Shown piece by piece: positions 26,123-35,730 of a stretch of DNA of 64,000 nt. This DNA is from Sulfopaludibacter sp963815475 (GTDB lineage Bacteria; Acidobacteriota; Terriglobia; Bryobacterales; Bryobacteraceae), in the NCBI GenBank assembly GCA_963815475.1, contig CAWFHD010000003.1, positions 1,984,001 through 2,048,000 on the forward strand. Direction: 5' to 3'. The notes beneath the pieces are model-generated. The model saw nothing but the letters and a program-made list of their open reading frames with translations, had not been told where the DNA came from and did no database searches. The stretch's first letter is position 1; each line of letters starts with the position of its first letter. A program made the position numbers and the translations under genes.

Positions 26123-27049
26123 TCAGCGCCGGCGCAGCATTGAGCAGGCGATGCTGCCCTGAATGGAGGTCAGGCTGCGCACCCAATAGTAGACGAACGC
26201 GGCCAGACACAGGGATTCCAGAGATCGAATCACGTGGAACGCAGCCCCGTGAGGAGCGCCCACAACGTGCAGTTCGAGCCACCATTCCAGGCCCCATGCT
26301 GCCGGCAGGAGCACTGGGACCAGCGGCATCAAGACCAGGACCAGCACCTCGGGGAGTAATGCAAACGCCACCTTCTCAGGATCGGGCGACTGATGACTGG
26401 GGGGCGTCATCTGAGTGAAGGATCGCGCGCACAGCAATTGGCCGAAGCGGGAAGCGCCGAGCACGGCGGCGAGGGCGGTACACTCCAGCAGGCCGCCTGG
26501 CCATGTGCTCCAGGGGTGAACGAAGGTCAACCAGCCAACCGCCGCGAGTGCGGCCGCGGCGGAGGTGAGGGCCACAAAACACATGCCGAGCCACGGCCAG
26601 TTGACGGTGCTCGCGGGGTGCTCGGACGTTGCGCCGCGCGGCCCGAATCCGGGGTCTGAATCCGCCATCGGCGTGCTCCGCGTTCCTCTTCCATCGCCCA
26701 GCAGGCCAGGGTTGTCGTCGAGCGCATACCGCCAGGATTCCACGGCCCAGCGGGCGGCGTCCGCGGAGAGGCCGAGGTTCTCAGACAGCCGGCGAGTCAG
26801 TTTGGCAGTCAGCGCGGATTCCGGCATGGTGGCAGAGCCCGACTCCAGTTCCATCGCCACGTTTTCACGCAGCGCGCTCACCAGCAGGAAAACCTCGCGC
26901 GGCGCTTCGGGACAGGAATCGCGCAGGATGGCTTCACAGCGCCGCGGCTCCTGGAAGGCGGAGCGTCCAAAGCTGCCTACCGCCTCGCGGAGTTTGCCGC
27001 GAACCAGGTCGCCCATCTCGATGCTGATGTTGAGGGCACTCTCTCGCAT
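26123..27049 (-). CDS. Helical-domain plus multi-pass membrane protein of the TerY-P-like operon
   Basis: Residues 15-110 form a conserved helical module (KLREAVGSFGRSAFQEPRRC..ILRDSCPEAPREVFLLVSALRE, then LTRRLSENLGLSADAARWAVESW) of a kind often found in bacterial signalling proteins with kinases. A linker follows, then four to six hydrophobic helices, for example WLGMCFVALTSAAAALAAVGW and FALLPEVLVLVLMPLVPVLL. It is probably a membrane anchor or sensor for the kinase-phosphatase pair. It lies between the PP2C gene (TAG at 27053-27055, start at 27049) and the gene at 25441 with no intergenic space. Confidence 0.8.
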   Translation of the reverse strand: MRESALNISIEMGDLVRGKLREAVGSFGRSAFQEPRRCEAILRDSCPEAPREVFLLVSALRENVAMELESGSATMPESALTAKLTRRLSENLGLSADAARWAVESWRYALDDNPGLLGDGRGTRSTPMADSDPGFGPRGATSEHPASTVNWPWLGMCFVALTSAAAALAAVGWLTFVHPWSTWPGGLLECTALAAVLGASRFGQLLCARSFTQMTPPSHQSPDPEKVAFALLPEVLVLVLMPLVPVLLPAAWGLEWWLELHVVGAPHGAAFHVIRSLESLCLAAFVYYWVRSLTSIQGSIACSMLRRR

Positions 27050-27052
27050 GTT

Positions 27053-27904
27053 CTACGGCTCCCTGGCGGCCGGGGTGCCCCTCCAAAGAATGCCCAAGGT
27101 GATGTCGTCTCCGCTGCCGTATTCCGATGCCTCAGAGAGCCAGCATTCCAGTTTTGCGGTGATCGGCCCGATGCCCTCGCTGCGAATCATCTGGAGCAGA
27201 TCGGACCCGACCTCCAGAAATCCGCGGTCTTCACGAAAAGAATTGGCATACCCGTCGGTGGCCAGCAGGATCAATTCCGGCAGCGGCGCAGGCGAGCGCG
27301 TCACATGGAGGCGCACCGCGCCGGCGGCATTGCGCGTGGCGAGCGAGGTGGTTTCGTCGCCCAGTTCCTGATTGCGGGACCATGGCCGCGATACCTGGGA
27401 TTCTTCCGAGACGGTCAAAATATCCCCGTCTCCCAATTGCAGATAGACGCCCAAAGAGTCCGATACGGCGGCTGCCAGCAGCGTGGATCCATATGCGAGC
27501 ACCGGGTCCGATTCCACCGATCGCCGCGCCGCCGCGCCCATTCGCCGCTCCAGTTCGCGGAGTTCTTCCATCGACAGCGGGTGATTGCAGAGATGGCTTT
27601 GCACGGTCTGGCGCCAGCGGCCCACCACTTCGCGAGGTATCTCGTCCGGGTCGGCGATGTCCAATGCGTTCAGAACGGAGATGGCGATATCCACGGCAAA
27701 CTGCGAACCGCGGTCGCTGCGAAAGCATTTCGCGCTGCCATGGCCATCGGCAACGGCCAGCAGGAGGCCGTCCGCGGAGTCGCCTTGCTGCGCCCAGCCG
27801 AGAGCATCCTGGTTGGGCAGCCCGGAGCGTATATGTGAGGCGCCGCGAACACTCCGCCCCGCGACTTGCCATCCCCGAATCTTTTCTCCGAAATGCGTGG
27901 CCAT
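27053..27904 (-). CDS. PP2C-family protein phosphatase
   Basis: The metal-binding motifs of PP2C phosphatases are present. They are GASHIRSGLPNQDALGW near the N-terminus, VADGHGSAKCF (DG metal site), LLATDGYANSF and SGDDITLGIL (second DG/DD sites). The 283-residue protein has no membrane segment and should act in the cytoplasm, dephosphorylating Ser/Thr targets of the kinase encoded downstream. It follows the vWA gene by 18 bases. In TerY-P triads this trio forms a unit, and the arrangement here agrees with that description. Confidence 0.9.
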   Translation of the reverse strand: MATHFGEKIRGWQVAGRSVRGASHIRSGLPNQDALGWAQQGDSADGLLLAVADGHGSAKCFRSDRGSQFAVDIAISVLNALDIADPDEIPREVVGRWRQTVQSHLCNHPLSMEELRELERRMGAAARRSVESDPVLAYGSTLLAAAVSDSLGVYLQLGDGDILTVSEESQVSRPWSRNQELGDETTSLATRNAAGAVRLHVTRSPAPLPELILLATDGYANSFREDRGFLEVGSDLLQMIRSEGIGPITAKLECWLSEASEYGSGDDITLGILWRGTPAAREP

Positions 27905-27922
27905 GAAACGCTCGCCGCGAGA

Positions 27923-28624
27923 CTACCAGACGTCTCCCACATCGGGCACGCCGACTGCGGGCGGGGCGGGCACGGGCACATTGCCGCCACTGGCGGCCGC
28001 ATCCCTGCTCTGGCTTGCGGGAGAGGACGCAGCCCTGAGGACCGCGGTGGAAGCCCACCGGATGTAGTTCACCAAAGTCTCCGCGTTGTTCGCCTGCAGC
28101 GGTTGAATCTCGGCGTTAGCGATGAATTTGCGGAGCGTATCCTGATCGGCGTCGTTGCCGATGGCGATCCCGATGCGCACCGCGCGTTTGGCCCATGGCA
28201 CATCCATCAGATATCTGAGGCCCGCTTCGAAATCGTCGGTGGGCTGGCCGTCGGAGATCAGCACGAGCACAGGCGGCAGTGCACGATCGGTCATGGGCGG
28301 GATGTGGAGTTGCTCCCCCAGCATGGTGAGGGCACGGCCCATGTCGGTCATGCCTTCGGCTTTCAAATCGGTCCAGCGGAAATCGGCCACCGGAGTGGGG
28401 TCGGCGAGATGCCACTGTGCGCCATCGGAGAATTTCAAGACACGCACCAAAACCTGGGCGTTGGGATTCTCATCCGCGGCTTTTTGCATGTGCGGAATGG
28501 CTTCCTTGATGGCGTTGTTCAAGGACTGGATTTTCCCGTCGGACTGCATGGAACCGGAGCAATCGCAGATCCAGAAAAAATGCAGCGGACGGCTAGCCAG
28601 TTCCCCGCCAGGTCTTTTGCTCAT
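27923..28624 (-). CDS. TerY-like vWA protein
   Basis: The protein begins with a MIDAS-type vWA domain: DCSGSM at 21-26 supplies the DxSxS metal site, GMTDMG the Thr, and LISDGQPTDD the Asp. At 233 residues with a Pro/Ala-rich C-terminal tail it matches stand-alone TerY-like vWA proteins. It is the first gene of the minus-strand signalling operon; the upstream 153 bases separate it from the type VI cluster, where divergent promoters must lie. Confidence 0.85.
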   Translation of the reverse strand: MSKRPGGELASRPLHFFWICDCSGSMQSDGKIQSLNNAIKEAIPHMQKAADENPNAQVLVRVLKFSDGAQWHLADPTPVADFRWTDLKAEGMTDMGRALTMLGEQLHIPPMTDRALPPVLVLISDGQPTDDFEAGLRYLMDVPWAKRAVRIGIAIGNDADQDTLRKFIANAEIQPLQANNAETLVNYIRWASTAVLRAASSPASQSRDAAASGGNVPVPAPPAVGVPDVGDVW

Positions 28625-28777
28625 CGCGGCGCTCCACCTTATGGTTGCTACGCTTCATCGTACAACCACTCTTGCGACGAACGCTATTTATGTCGATCTG
28701 AGGCGCGCCGGCTGGAATCGTGCGCTGCCAATTTCGAGCTATGTTCTAAAGTTGCAGCTTCGGTATACACTTGGTTG

Positions 28778-29275
28778 GTGGCCCGCAGCCCACGACAGAA
28801 AAAATTATTCATTCAGGTGATATTGCTAGCAGTTACTCTGACTCTGTTCAGCGGCTGCCGCAAAAGAGTAGTGTGTCTGCGCAGCAGCATCTCACCGAGC
28901 GCGAATCAAAACCAGCCAGTCGCGGTGGACGTGCTACTGGTGCGCGATAAGGACTTGATCAAGAAGCTGATGACTATGGCGGCCGCCGATTGGTTCGATA
29001 AACGCGCGCAGTTGATCAGGGATTATCCCAATCCCAAGGATCTGGTGGTCTACCATCGCGAATGGGTGCCGGGCCAGGATATCCCCTGTGCGTCAATAAC
29101 GCTCGATCCGATGCCCCGAGCGACGATCCTATTTGCCAATTATTTCGGAAAGGGGGACCATCGGGCCCGCCTGATCAATGGAAAGAGCGCAACCATTCGT
29201 CTCACGGATGACGATGTGACCGTGTCGCCCATGGCGGAATGCACTAAGATCAGTTGTCCGACCGATACCCGATGA
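28778..29275 (+). CDS. tssJ: TssJ-like outer-membrane lipoprotein of the type VI system
   Basis: A hydrophobic leader ends in a lipobox LFSGC with Cys27, followed by a beta-sandwich region with KDLIKKLMTMAAADWFDKRAQL and HREWVPGQDIPCASITL. This resembles TssJ, the outer-membrane lipoprotein that contacts TssM. At 165 residues it fits that family, and it lies directly before tssK. The start is uncertain: GTG at 28778 or TTG at 28775; neither has a clear ribosome site. The assignment rests on the lipobox, length and position rather than on a diagnostic motif. Confidence 0.7.
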   Translation: MARSPRQKKLFIQVILLAVTLTLFSGCRKRVVCLRSSISPSANQNQPVAVDVLLVRDKDLIKKLMTMAAADWFDKRAQLIRDYPNPKDLVVYHREWVPGQDIPCASITLDPMPRATILFANYFGKGDHRARLINGKSATIRLTDDDVTVSPMAECTKISCPTDTR

Positions 29276-29288
29276 GGCTCAAGTCAAA

Positions 29289-30623
29289 ATGAATGCCCGA
29301 GACATACCCGAGGCCATCCAGTGGCACGAGGGAATGCTGCTCACACCAGAACATTTTCAGCAGATGAACCTGCGCGCCGAGATGCTGGTAGGTTACAGCC
29401 TCGGTTGCACTCCCTATCTTTGGGGTGTCCGCCAGTTTCAATGGGACGCGAATCTGCTGGCTTCAGGCCTGTTCGCAGTTACGGCTCTGGAAGCCTTGAT
29501 GCCGGACGGTCTGGTCGCCATTCTGGATGAGCCAGGTGGGCTCAAGCTCGATCTGAAGCCTTTTGTAGAGCAGATGAAGCAGGCGCCTGTGCCGGTGTGC
29601 CTGATCGTTCCGGGCCGGAAGTCGGCTCCGTCGCAGGGTGACTTGGAGCGATACGGGTCGGTTCCCGGTGTCCCTTTGGGCGGTCAAGACGATTCGGTTA
29701 CGGGCATTTCGATTCCACGGCTGCGTCCAAGACTCGGGTTACTGGCGGGAACCATTCCACCGAAATATGTCGGCTTTCCGCTCCTGCAGGTGAGCTACGA
29801 GAACGAAGTATTTACGGCTTCCCCGGACTGCCCGCTGCTGTCGGTGCCCGTCACTTCCCGGCTCGGCAATCTCTGTTCGGAGACGGCCCAACGCGTTCGG
29901 GAGAAGGCGCTGTACCTGTCGGAACGGTCGCGCAATCCGCAGGTGGACAGCGGGTTGGATTTCGAATTGGAGAACAAGCGACTGGTTCACAATCTGGTGG
30001 CCGCCCTGCCGGCGTTTGAAGCGCAACTGTACACGGGAGTGTCGCATCCTTACTCGCTCTACCTTGCGCTTTGTTCGCTGGCGGGAAGTATCGCCGGAGT
30101 GGGATTGAGCCAGGTGCCTCCGATATTTGCCCCGTACGACCATACTAATCCGTTCCAGTCGTTCGAAGAAGTGCGGCGGTATATCTTCCAGGTAATCGCG
30201 GAGGGTATTTCGGAAACCTGGGCCACCTTCCGGTTCCAGCGGGACGGCGACGTTTTCATCTTGCCGGAAAGCTCCGGCTGGAGCGACCTGGTACCGTGGG
30301 GTAAAACTCCGAGGCAGCCGCCACTTGTGCTGGCTCTGCGCGGACCAGCCGGGTCGAGCGAAAAAGATATGCTCGATTGGGGTAACAGTTGTGTCATCGG
30401 TAGCGAGAATGTAGTCCGGTCGCTGGTTTCTCGTCGAATTCTTGGGCCGCAGCGCCTCCACGTACAGGCTTTGGAAGACCTGATTCCGGGAAAGGGCACG
30501 CTGTTATTTGAATTGGCGGCCGACCCTGAATTTATCCGCAAGGACGAAGATCTCCAGGTTTTTGATCGCAGAGGCGATGCCGTCCTTCCCGCCGACGTTC
30601 TTTTATTCGTTCGTAAAGAGTAG
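29289..30623 (+). CDS. tssK: Type VI secretion baseplate protein TssK
   Basis: The N-terminal IQWHEGMLLTPEHFQQ is characteristic of TssK (ImpJ/VasE), and the rest of the 444-residue protein, including LVHNLVAALPAFEAQL and PYSLYLALCSLAGSI, is consistent in length and pattern. TssK forms the baseplate trimer that links TssFGE to the TssLM membrane complex. It starts 13 bases after the lipoprotein gene. An 82-base gap with a terminator-like hairpin separates it from tssL. Confidence 0.95.
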   Translation: MNARDIPEAIQWHEGMLLTPEHFQQMNLRAEMLVGYSLGCTPYLWGVRQFQWDANLLASGLFAVTALEALMPDGLVAILDEPGGLKLDLKPFVEQMKQAPVPVCLIVPGRKSAPSQGDLERYGSVPGVPLGGQDDSVTGISIPRLRPRLGLLAGTIPPKYVGFPLLQVSYENEVFTASPDCPLLSVPVTSRLGNLCSETAQRVREKALYLSERSRNPQVDSGLDFELENKRLVHNLVAALPAFEAQLYTGVSHPYSLYLALCSLAGSIAGVGLSQVPPIFAPYDHTNPFQSFEEVRRYIFQVIAEGISETWATFRFQRDGDVFILPESSGWSDLVPWGKTPRQPPLVLALRGPAGSSEKDMLDWGNSCVIGSENVVRSLVSRRILGPQRLHVQALEDLIPGKGTLLFELAADPEFIRKDEDLQVFDRRGDAVLPADVLLFVRKE

Positions 30624-30649
30624 TAATTCGGCTTTAACAGAATTCATAT

Positions 30650-30678
30650 CGGAGAATTCGTGATTTCTCCGGATTTTT
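30650..30678 (+). terminator. Terminator-like hairpin between tssK and tssL
   Basis: CGGAGAA (30650-30656) pairs with TTCTCCG (30665-30671) over an eight-base loop, and a run of five T follows at 30674-30678. The stem is only seven base pairs, so it may act as a partial terminator or attenuator inside the operon. Confidence 0.45.
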
Positions 30679-30705
30679 GCGGTATTCTTTACACCTGGGC
30701 TTGCG

Positions 30706-31506
30706 ATGAGTGCCTCAGAAATCCGGGACCTTTCCTTCGTCAACGATTTTCAGGAGTTCTACACCGAGGTAATTCGACTGCGCACCGTCGCCGAGAGCGT
30801 GGATTTCGAAGCGACGTCGGAAGAGGAAGAGGTGATCGAAAGCCGCGCCCGTGCCATTCGTACAAGGCTGATCGGGCTCATGGAACGACGCTCTCTGTTT
30901 GCCGGTCGGAATGCCGGCGAACTCGGATTCGGGCTTTATCGCGAAGTCCAGTACGTCATGGCCGCTCTCGCCGATGAGACGTTCCTGCGTCTCGATTGGA
31001 AAGGCCGTGATTACTGGACATCCCATCTGCTAGAGACCCAACTTTTTAATTCGCACAACTCAGGCGAACTGTTTTACACGCGGCTTGACCGTTTGTTGGA
31101 ACAGCCGGAACGGTCGTATACCGACATCTATGCGGTATACCTGATGGCGATCGCGCTCGGTTTCCGCGGCAAATATTGGGGCGTGGACGATGGCGGCCGT
31201 TTGGAAGCCTATCGCCGCCGCCTTTACGTTCGGATCTACCGGCGGCAGCCCGAGTTGTTCTGCGAAGGCGCCCGGCTGTTTCCCGACAGTTACCGGCATA
31301 CTCTCGATGAGGGCATCGCCCGGAAGCTGCCTTCGCCCTTCCGTTGGTTTGGAGTACTAGCTCTGGCGGTCGTTGTCTGGGTGGGCATCGCCTATGTGGC
31401 GTGGCATCGAGTAACCGACCCGCTGGAGGCGAATATCTGCACGATCCTGAATCCCGCGGGTTCAGGACAAGTCGATTGCACACCGCCGGGCGAGGTGAAG
31501 CAATGA
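30706..31506 (+). CDS. tssL: Type VI membrane-complex protein TssL
   Basis: The protein has the IcmH/DotU domain (EVQYVMAALADETFLRLDW, YWTSHLLETQLFNSHNSGELFYTRL) and a single C-terminal transmembrane segment (WFGVLALAVVVWVGIAYVAW). At 266 residues it is the short form with no C-terminal peptidoglycan-binding domain; only about 30 residues follow the membrane segment. Its TGA overlaps the ATG of tssM (31503-31506), so the two are translationally coupled. A SPOR-domain protein encoded at the end of the cluster might provide the missing cell-wall contact. Confidence 0.95.
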   Translation: MSASEIRDLSFVNDFQEFYTEVIRLRTVAESVDFEATSEEEEVIESRARAIRTRLIGLMERRSLFAGRNAGELGFGLYREVQYVMAALADETFLRLDWKGRDYWTSHLLETQLFNSHNSGELFYTRLDRLLEQPERSYTDIYAVYLMAIALGFRGKYWGVDDGGRLEAYRRRLYVRIYRRQPELFCEGARLFPDSYRHTLDEGIARKLPSPFRWFGVLALAVVVWVGIAYVAWHRVTDPLEANICTILNPAGSGQVDCTPPGEVKQ

Positions 31507-34500
31507 ACCCGCAGGCGGATCTCCCGTCGGTCGACATTCCGTTGCTGGTGGTCACGCTGGCGATTGTGATTATCGCCATCATCATTTTTTTCACGCTTCG
31601 AAAAGCGCGTAAGACCGGGGAGCGTCCTCAACCGCAAGGAACCGAGCCTTCATCGACTGCTCTCTCGAGGGTCCTGGTAGCGGGTGGAATGCAGCTCTCG
31701 TTCTCGCGCGGACTACGGTTCCTCAAAGAGCATGTGGCCGGCCGCAATTTCTTGTACGATGTGCCGTGGTTGATGATGCTCGGACCGGCGGATTCGGGCA
31801 CGAGCACCGTGCTTGCCAATGCGGCGTCCAGCTCGTCGCTGGCTCAGTGGGGCGGTCGGACCTTCGGCCTGGCGGGCGGGCTGGAGTGGTGGTTCTATCA
31901 ACGCGGGCCTGGTGCTCAATCCGCCGAGCGATACAGTGTTGCGCAGTGATGGAACCTCGGATCGCGCAAACTGGCACGCATTGCTTCAACTGCTGGCCAG
32001 GAAGCGCGCTCGACGGCCCCTGGATGCGGTGGTGCTGGCTCTCAGCGCGGGGGACTTACTGGAAAACCCGAATTCGGCGAATCCCGGCGAACTGACCAGC
32101 CGCGCGGACGTGCTTCGGCAAAAGCTATCACAGTTGCGGCGCGGCGCGTCGATGCGCATGCCGGTCTACGTCCTGGTGACCAAGTGCGACCTGATTCCGG
32201 GGTTCACCAGTTTTGCGAGCGAACTGCCCGCGGTGCTGCAAGCCGATATGTTTGGCTGGTCCAACCCATATCCGCTGGACGAGGCGTTTTCGCCGGATTG
32301 GGTGGACCAGTGCTGCGCGGAGATGCGCCGCCGGATCATGGAGCAGCAGATCGAACTCTTCGTGGAGCGCGAACGCCTGCGGGAGCCGGACGGCGTCTTT
32401 CTGTTTCCCGCACAGTTCCAGATGTTGCAGGCTCCGTTGCGCCGCTATCTGGCGCAGATTTTCCAGACCACGGCATACGAGGAGTCGTATTACTTTCGTG
32501 GGATTTACTTCTGCGGGGACGCCACAAATGTAGCCGAGGTGACCCAGCCAGAGCCGGCGATGGCCATGGTCGCGGCAGCGGGCGCGGCGGCGGGAGTCGA
32601 GGATAGATTCTCATCCGAAGAGACGAGTTTGATTCCTGCCTCATCCGGCGTCTCGCATTTGCCCGTATGCGTGCGCGACGAGGTCCCACGGCCGGTCTTC
32701 CTGAACCACCTGTTCGAACGCAAGATCTTTCCGGAATGCAGGCTGGCCAAGCCTTTATCGGTGATCGACATGTCCAGGAACCGCGTGGTCCTGACCGCTA
32801 AGGTCCTGACCGCAATCTTCGTTGTGGTGGCTGTAATTGGAACACTCGCCGCTTACGTAAGATTCTCGAACCTAACTCAAAACCACCTGGCTCCATTGTT
32901 CGACGGGATCGTCAAAGACATGCACAACGACCTGTTCACCAAGACTCAAGCCGGGCAGGAGAGCGCGGGAGAAACCAAGGCGCGCAACGAGTGGGAGTCC
33001 AGGAATACCCGGGGAGTATTGCAGAGCATGAGTCTTCTGGCGGATAACCGGCTGCGGTCGGTGTTCATACCGGCCACCTGGACTGGTGTGGGTGGCCACC
33101 CGCTGCAATGGACGGGCAATGTGGACCATGATCTGCAAGCCGCGCTCTCAAAGGCATTCGGCAGTATTGTTCTGCAAGGGTTGCAAGTGGAGCTCACCCT
33201 GCGACTCAAGAAGCTCATCCTCGATACCTCTCCCAACCCCTTCAACGCCGCAGACAATGCAGAGCCCACAGCGAATGCGGATACCACTTTTGTGCATCTG
33301 GCTGAGCCCATCTATCAATCGCCGGCGAGCGTTCCGCAATACCACGCGTGGGAGCAATACATTGCCGGTCTGAGAGAGCTGGAAACGAACATCGCGCGGT
33401 ACAACCGGATTGCGACTCCAGGCGAGGGCGGTGTTAACGACCTCAAAGATCTCCTCAAGTATCTGAAATTGGACGCAGAGCTGCCTCAGGATTTCGATTT
33501 CAATAACCCCTATTTCCTCGCGATGCTCACGCAAGCCACCAACCGGCGGTTTGATTTTACGAAGAACCGACGCGATGCAGTGGACCACGCTCACAGTTTA
33601 GTGAGCGGCTTTTTCGATGCCTTGTTCGGACCGCGGAACCACCTGCTGCTGGCCTGCGACAAGATGGTGGTCGACATCAACCACGTCGTTGAAACCATCA
33701 ACGATTTTCCCAGGAGCGCAGTTGCGGTAAGGTATGAGGCCCTCAAGGACACTGCCGACAGCATAGGGCACGTGAGTGGCGACCTGGCGAACCCGGCGTT
33801 TGCCTGGATCTCGGACGGCGATTTCAACGCGCAGCGTTTCCCCGCTTTCACGCAACCGATCTCCGATATTCAATACCTGCAGGGCTTCCAACTCAAGAAC
33901 GACATGGATCAGTTCGGTAGGGAGGGCTATCTCAATTTTCTAGACGCCCTTGCCGGAAAGACGACCAAGCTCACGGGACAAGTGGTGGATCTGGATTCGC
34001 CGCCGGCGCAGGTGACCAGTTCGGTTGCCACACTCCACGCGAATCTGCAGGTCCTTCTGGAACAGAGTTTCGTGGCCCGCGACCCTGGTCCGCGGAAGAC
34101 CCTCGAACAGGCGCCCATATGGGACCGCAACACGCTGCTCGATGCTGACAAGCTCTTCGATGCCTACGACAAATACGAGCGCGGTTCCCTTCGCACGGCG
34201 CCTCCCATGGTCCGTGTGGCCTTGCGGCAGGTGGCGCTCGAACGCCTGCAGGACAACGCACTCGACCTGGTGGGACAGGCGCAGAGTGCCGTGCTTCCCA
34301 CCTCGCCCGAGGGCGCCGAACTGCAGAACTTTGTCCAGTCGATGGATGTGCTGCAGCACGTCAGCGCCGGTTTCGGTAAGTTCCCGAACCAGCAGCAGAC
34401 GCAGAATTTCAACACGCTGCTGGTGGGGCAGGCCGCCCATTTGCTTCTGACGCTGGATGGGCAACTGAAAGAGAAGAACCTTTACGCCGTAAAAAACCAG

Positions 34501-35730
34501 AACTTCGATTGGTGGGAGGGCGAAAAGCCTCTATCCCTCGCCGCCTACGACGAGCGCACCCCTGACGATCTGAAGGACTATACGGATCACGAACTAGCAC
34601 AAGTGACCAGCATGTCCCAGCAGGCTGATCCGCTGGTGAAGTTCCTGGACCAGCGAAGAACCGGCAAGGACTCGGTCCAAACGCAGGGCGAATGGCGCCT
34701 CATCGCACAGGAACTGAAAAAGCATACCGAAAAGACACCTGGCAACTCGGTGACCCTGCTGGAGGACTTTGTCCGCACCGGGATGGACAAGATCGCGCCG
34801 GACACTTCCTGTGTGGACACGACGCGCGATCCACCAGGGCGGTCGGACTACTTCATTGAGATGCGCAGTCAATTGCGGAGCGGGGTTGTGCAGCGGTGCA
34901 GAATTCTGTCGCAGCGGGCATATACGACGCAGATTGCGGGAACATTCGATCGGCGGCTGGCCGGCCGGTTCCCCTTCGCGCAGGCACAACCACAGAATCC
35001 CGTGACAGAGGCCGATCCGAAAGCTCTGGTGGAATTCTTCGCGAAATTCGACCAGTTCGGTAAGATCGCCATCGACAGCCTGAACCAGAGTCCGCAATAC
35101 GGCAAGTCTCGCGATGCCGCCCTCTCATTTCTTGGCGACATGACCGAGATTCGGAAGGTGTTCTCGGCGTATCTGGCGGGCGTGGAAAAGGACCCTTCGC
35201 CGTCGTTCGATTTCATCGTCAACTTCCGGGCTAATCAAGGGCGTGAAGTCAGGGGCAACCAGATCAGTGACTGGAGTCTCGATGTCGGGCAACAAAGCTT
35301 CCGCTATCGTGCTAAGGAGAATACCGGACGTTGGCGGTTGGGTGACCCGGTTCGAGTAAGTTTCCGTTTCGCCGATGACTCGCCCTTGATTCCAGTGGTG
35401 GACCCTGCACAGCACGGAATGAGTGTGCAGCAAAAGAGAACCGTGAGTTTCGATTACACGGGTTCGTGGTCGCTGCTGCGGTTGCTCCTGGCGCATAAAA
35501 CCAATCTCGCGGATTTCGACAAAGGGGCGGATCCTTCACCCCACACACTGACATTCCTGATTCCGACCGCGCCCGACCGGACGCTTCCGCCGCAGACCAA
35601 AGATGACACGGGAGCCGGCCAAGTGCAGGTCTATTTACAAATTACCTTGATACCGCCAGGAGCCAAAGACAGGGTAAGTGTGCCACTACCTTTCCCTGTC
35701 CTGGCGCCCGCGCTAACCGAAAAGCAGTGA
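31503..35730 (+). CDS. tssM: Type VI membrane-complex protein TssM, one apparent +1 frameshift
   Basis: TssM (IcmF) spans the inner membrane and reaches TssJ in the periplasm. The start overlaps tssL. An N-terminal membrane segment (VDIPLLVVTLAIVIIAIIIFF) is followed by a cytoplasmic GTPase-like domain in which the Walker A site is degenerate (GPADSGTSTV, no Lys) but TKCDLI is intact. A further membrane segment (AKVLTAIFVVVAVIGTLAAY) leads to the large periplasmic region. The frame breaks at about 31899, where skipping one C gives EWWFYNAGLVLNPPSDTV and joins the long downstream frame. With that correction the protein is about 1408 residues, in the usual size range. Uncorrected, translation stops at 31949. 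Confidence 0.9.
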
